DNA from: an uncultured marine group I thaumarchaeote
Lineage (GTDB): Archaea > Thermoproteota > Nitrososphaeria > Nitrososphaerales > Nitrosopumilaceae
Assembly: GCA_902511735.1 (NCBI GenBank)
Contig: CABXGK010000002.1
Span: forward strand, 1-48,267
Reading direction: 5' to 3'
Length of the DNA stretch: 48,267 nt
Shown here: positions 45,887 through 48,267 of the stretch, piece by piece
Position numbering within the stretch: the first letter of the stretch is position 1
Layout of the letters: each line of letters starts with the position of its first letter
Position numbers and translations under genes: made by a program
Notes under the pieces: model-generated
Database searches by the model: none
Told to the model about the DNA's origin: nothing
Seen by the model: the letters and a program-made list of their open reading frames with translations, nothing else

Positions 45887-46876
45887 TTGGAACAACTAAT
45901 AATCCCAGCAATAATTGCAATAGTCGTTGCATTTTTTTCCGTATATGGGTTGACTCCTTTTGTAATTCGTGCTTTAGAAAAACGTAACATAACTGTAGTT
46001 GATGCAAATAAAAAAGAAAAAACAATGGTTGCACGACCTGGAGGTCTATCAATAATTATTGGAATTGAATCATCATTGATAATTTTGTATGTATTTTTTC
46101 CTATTTCTGAAATACTTGCTGTAATTTTAACAACATTCTTTGCATTTATTGTAGGACTTATAGATGATAGAAAAACTATGGGTGGTTGGTTTAAACCTCT
46201 TGCGCTTGCATTCTGTGCAGCTCCAATACTGTTACTTGGTGCATATGATTCAAACTTGAGCTTTCCATTATTTGGTTCTGTATCAATACCATTACTATAC
46301 ATGGCACTAGTTGTTTTTATGATTCCAATTATGGGAAATACAATTAATTCAATTGATGTACTAAATGGTGTTGCAAGTGGATTTACAACAATTGCAAGTT
46401 TTGCATTATCAATATGTTTATTCATATTACAAAATTATGAAGTAGGAATAATTTGTTTATGTTTGTCATTTGCATCATTAGCATTTTACAAATATCATAA
46501 ATTTCCAAGTAAAGTATTTCCTGGAGATTCTGGTGCAATAACATTTGGTGCTGCATATGGTGCAATTGCTATAGTTGGTGGTGTTGAAGTTATAGCAGCT
46601 ATAGCAATACTTCCTGCAATAATTAATTCATTTTTATTTTTGTCTAGTGTCAAGAAAATTGTTGAACATCGTGAAATAAAAAATCCAACTTCACACACTG
46701 ACGATTGGAAATTAAAAACAACTTCTGAAAACCATGCTCCAATTACACTTGTTAGATTATTAATTGCAAAAAAACCTCTATCTGAAAAACAAATAGGTAT
46801 TGAAATTTTTAAACTTGCCATATTTTCAGGAATTCTTGCTATAATTACTGCATTCATGATGGGAGTGAATTTCTAA
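45887..46876 (+). CDS. GT4-family polyprenyl-phosphate GlcNAc-1-phosphate transferase (Alg7/AglH/MraY-like)
   Basis: Polytopic; VARPGGLSIIIG, GLIDDRKTMGG, NSIDVLNGVASG, FPGDSGAITFGA. Confidence 0.88.
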   Translation: MEQLIIPAIIAIVVAFFSVYGLTPFVIRALEKRNITVVDANKKEKTMVARPGGLSIIIGIESSLIILYVFFPISEILAVILTTFFAFIVGLIDDRKTMGGWFKPLALAFCAAPILLLGAYDSNLSFPLFGSVSIPLLYMALVVFMIPIMGNTINSIDVLNGVASGFTTIASFALSICLFILQNYEVGIICLCLSFASLAFYKYHKFPSKVFPGDSGAITFGAAYGAIAIVGGVEVIAAIAILPAIINSFLFLSSVKKIVEHREIKNPTSHTDDWKLKTTSENHAPITLVRLLIAKKPLSEKQIGIEIFKLAIFSGILAIITAFMMGVNF

Positions 46877-47106
46877 TGTCTCTTCCAATTTTTTCATTTA
46901 TCTTTGCAATGTGGATACTAATCATAGTTGGAGGTGCATTGATGGTAATTTTTCTAGGTCCGTTATCGTTTTCTGGTTATGGAGACTTTGATCCTCTCAT
47001 AAATTCTGGTGTAAAAGTGCTAATCGCAATGATTTTGATCTTTATCTGGATATTTGTCTTATTGAAAATCAAAAATTGGATTTTTAGAAAAATTGCAAAT
47101 ACGTAG
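46876..47106 (+). CDS. two-TM small membrane protein
   Basis: 76-aa ORF, start overlaps the previous stop by 1 nt (TAATG); two hydrophobic helices. Confidence 0.65.
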   Translation: MSLPIFSFIFAMWILIIVGGALMVIFLGPLSFSGYGDFDPLINSGVKVLIAMILIFIWIFVLLKIKNWIFRKIANT

Positions 47107-47108
47107 AT

Positions 47109-48267
47109 CTATCTTTGATTCATCAGATAATCTACTACTAGTCTCACACCAAATCCTGTCGCACCGTGTGAATTGTAAGATTTACTTTTTGTAGATGGTT
47201 GTATCCATGCAGTTCCTGCAATGTCGAAATGAACCCATGGTACGTTTCCTACTGCATTTGCTAAAAATGCTGCAGCTGTAATAGTTCCTGCGGCTCTTCC
47301 CATTCCAAGATTTCTAATATCTGCAACCTTTGATTTTACCATGTCCATATAATCATCATTTATTGGAAGTTCCCAAACTTCTTCTGAGGTTTTTACAGAT
47401 GATGATTTGACCTTTGTTGCAAGTTTTGCATTATTACTTACAATTCCTGCAACATTAGTTCCTAATGCTACAATACAAGCTCCAGTTAATGTTGCAAAAT
47501 CCATTACCGAAGATGGTTGGAAATGTTTTATTCCATAAGCAAGTCCATCTGCTAAAATCAATCTTCCTTCTGCATCTGTATTTAGAATCTCTGCAGTTTT
47601 TCCATTAAATAATTTGACAATATCTCCAGGTCTAAATGCGTCTCCACTTGGCATATTTTCAACAGAAGGAACAATTGCTATCACATTGATTGGAAGTTTT
47701 AATTCTGAAATTGCTTTCATTACACCTAATACTGTACATCCTCCACATTTGTCAAACTTCATCTCGTCCATTTTTTCTCCTGGCTTCAAAGAAATTCCAC
47801 CTGTATCAAAAGTTACAGCCTTGCCTACAAGTAAAATTGGTTTTTGCTCTTTCTTCCCATTTCTATATTCTAAAATTATGAATCTAGGTTCATTTTTACT
47901 TCCTTGCCCAACTGCTGTCACACCACCCAATCTTTTAGATTTTATTTCATTTTTTGAAAATACTGTGCATTTCATTTTGTTTTGATTTGCTATTTTTTTT
48001 GCAATTTCGCCTAATTTTGCTGGAGGACATTCATTTGGAGGAAGATTTGCAACATCTCTTGTAAACTTAACTGCATCAGATATTGTTATTGAATTTTTAA
48101 TTATTTTTTGTGCATTTTTATCAGATGTCAGTAATGTTAAATCTGGTTCTTTTTTGTTTGATTTTTCTTTTTTGTATAAATCAAAGTCATACAATGAAAG
48201 GTTTGCACCTTCTACAATTGCTGATACAACTTGATCATTTTTAATTGAAATTTTTTCTGGTGTTATA
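47109..48267 (-). CDS. pepA: leucyl aminopeptidase (M17), N-terminus outside window (partial)
   Basis: LLVGKAVTFDTGGISLKPGEKMDEMKFDKCGG, NTDAEGRLILADGLAYG; the frame stays open to the window edge (TPEKISIKNDQVVSAIVEGANLSLYDFDLYKK). Confidence 0.94.
   Translation of the reverse strand, partial: ITPEKISIKNDQVVSAIVEGANLSLYDFDLYKKEKSNKKEPDLTLLTSDKNAQKIIKNSITISDAVKFTRDVANLPPNECPPAKLGEIAKKIANQNKMKCTVFSKNEIKSKRLGGVTAVGQGSKNEPRFIILEYRNGKKEQKPILLVGKAVTFDTGGISLKPGEKMDEMKFDKCGGCTVLGVMKAISELKLPINVIAIVPSVENMPSGDAFRPGDIVKLFNGKTAEILNTDAEGRLILADGLAYGIKHFQPSSVMDFATLTGACIVALGTNVAGIVSNNAKLATKVKSSSVKTSEEVWELPINDDYMDMVKSKVADIRNLGMGRAAGTITAAAFLANAVGNVPWVHFDIAGTAWIQPSTKSKSYNSHGATGFGVRLVVDYLMNQR

Noticed and set aside
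45865-46425. 186-aa minus-strand ORF
   Set aside because: Antisense to the GT4-family transferase; Ser/Ile-rich shadow translation of membrane-helix codons.
1-48267. CRISPR arrays, IS elements, prophage or defence islands
   Set aside because: No regularly spaced repeats, transposase/integrase motifs, Cas, restriction-modification or toxin-antitoxin signatures found on reading both strands; the window reads as core chromosome.

Overview
AT-rich, gene-dense archaeal chromosomal window. It looks like an ammonia-oxidising Nitrososphaerota (Thaumarchaeota), Nitrosopumilus-like genome. That call rests on the adjacent ADP-forming 4-hydroxybutyryl-CoA synthetase and 4-hydroxybutyryl-CoA dehydratase (3HP/4HB cycle), a Rieske / cytochrome b / cupredoxin module, and archaeal information-processing genes (GINS, MCM, Hel308, RFC-S, LSm, aIF6, aIF5B, eL8, eS28, eL24, eL37, Kae1, TgtA). 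I support about 54 protein genes, including one 58-aa eL37 gene missing from the ORF track, and four intron-less tRNAs without encoded CCA: Arg-UCU, Ala-CGC, Leu-UAG, Ser-UGA. I saw no CRISPR array, transposase, integrase, prophage or rRNA. Most of the window is core genome, and I cannot demonstrate a wholly new system. The strongest non-obvious signals are these. (1) All ten convergent gene pairs meet within -11 to +4 bp; in several, Lys-rich C-terminal codons of one gene place a U-tract terminator on the other strand. (2) Three otherwise unrelated proteins carrying near-identical C-terminal double-CxxC zinc-ribbon tails cluster around a thioredoxin. (3) A GINS-MCM-Hel308-GlcNAc-1-P-transferase operon is divergent from RFC-S, with TGATCA repeats in the shared promoter. 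(4) Several core enzymes have altered motifs: RNase HI lacking the last catalytic Asp, TgtA lacking a PUA domain, Asp-containing ferredoxin cluster motifs, and a subtilase with a very large Asp-His insertion. (5) Several small conserved-looking proteins have tentative fold assignments (SNase-like, arrestin-like, PH/GRAM-like).
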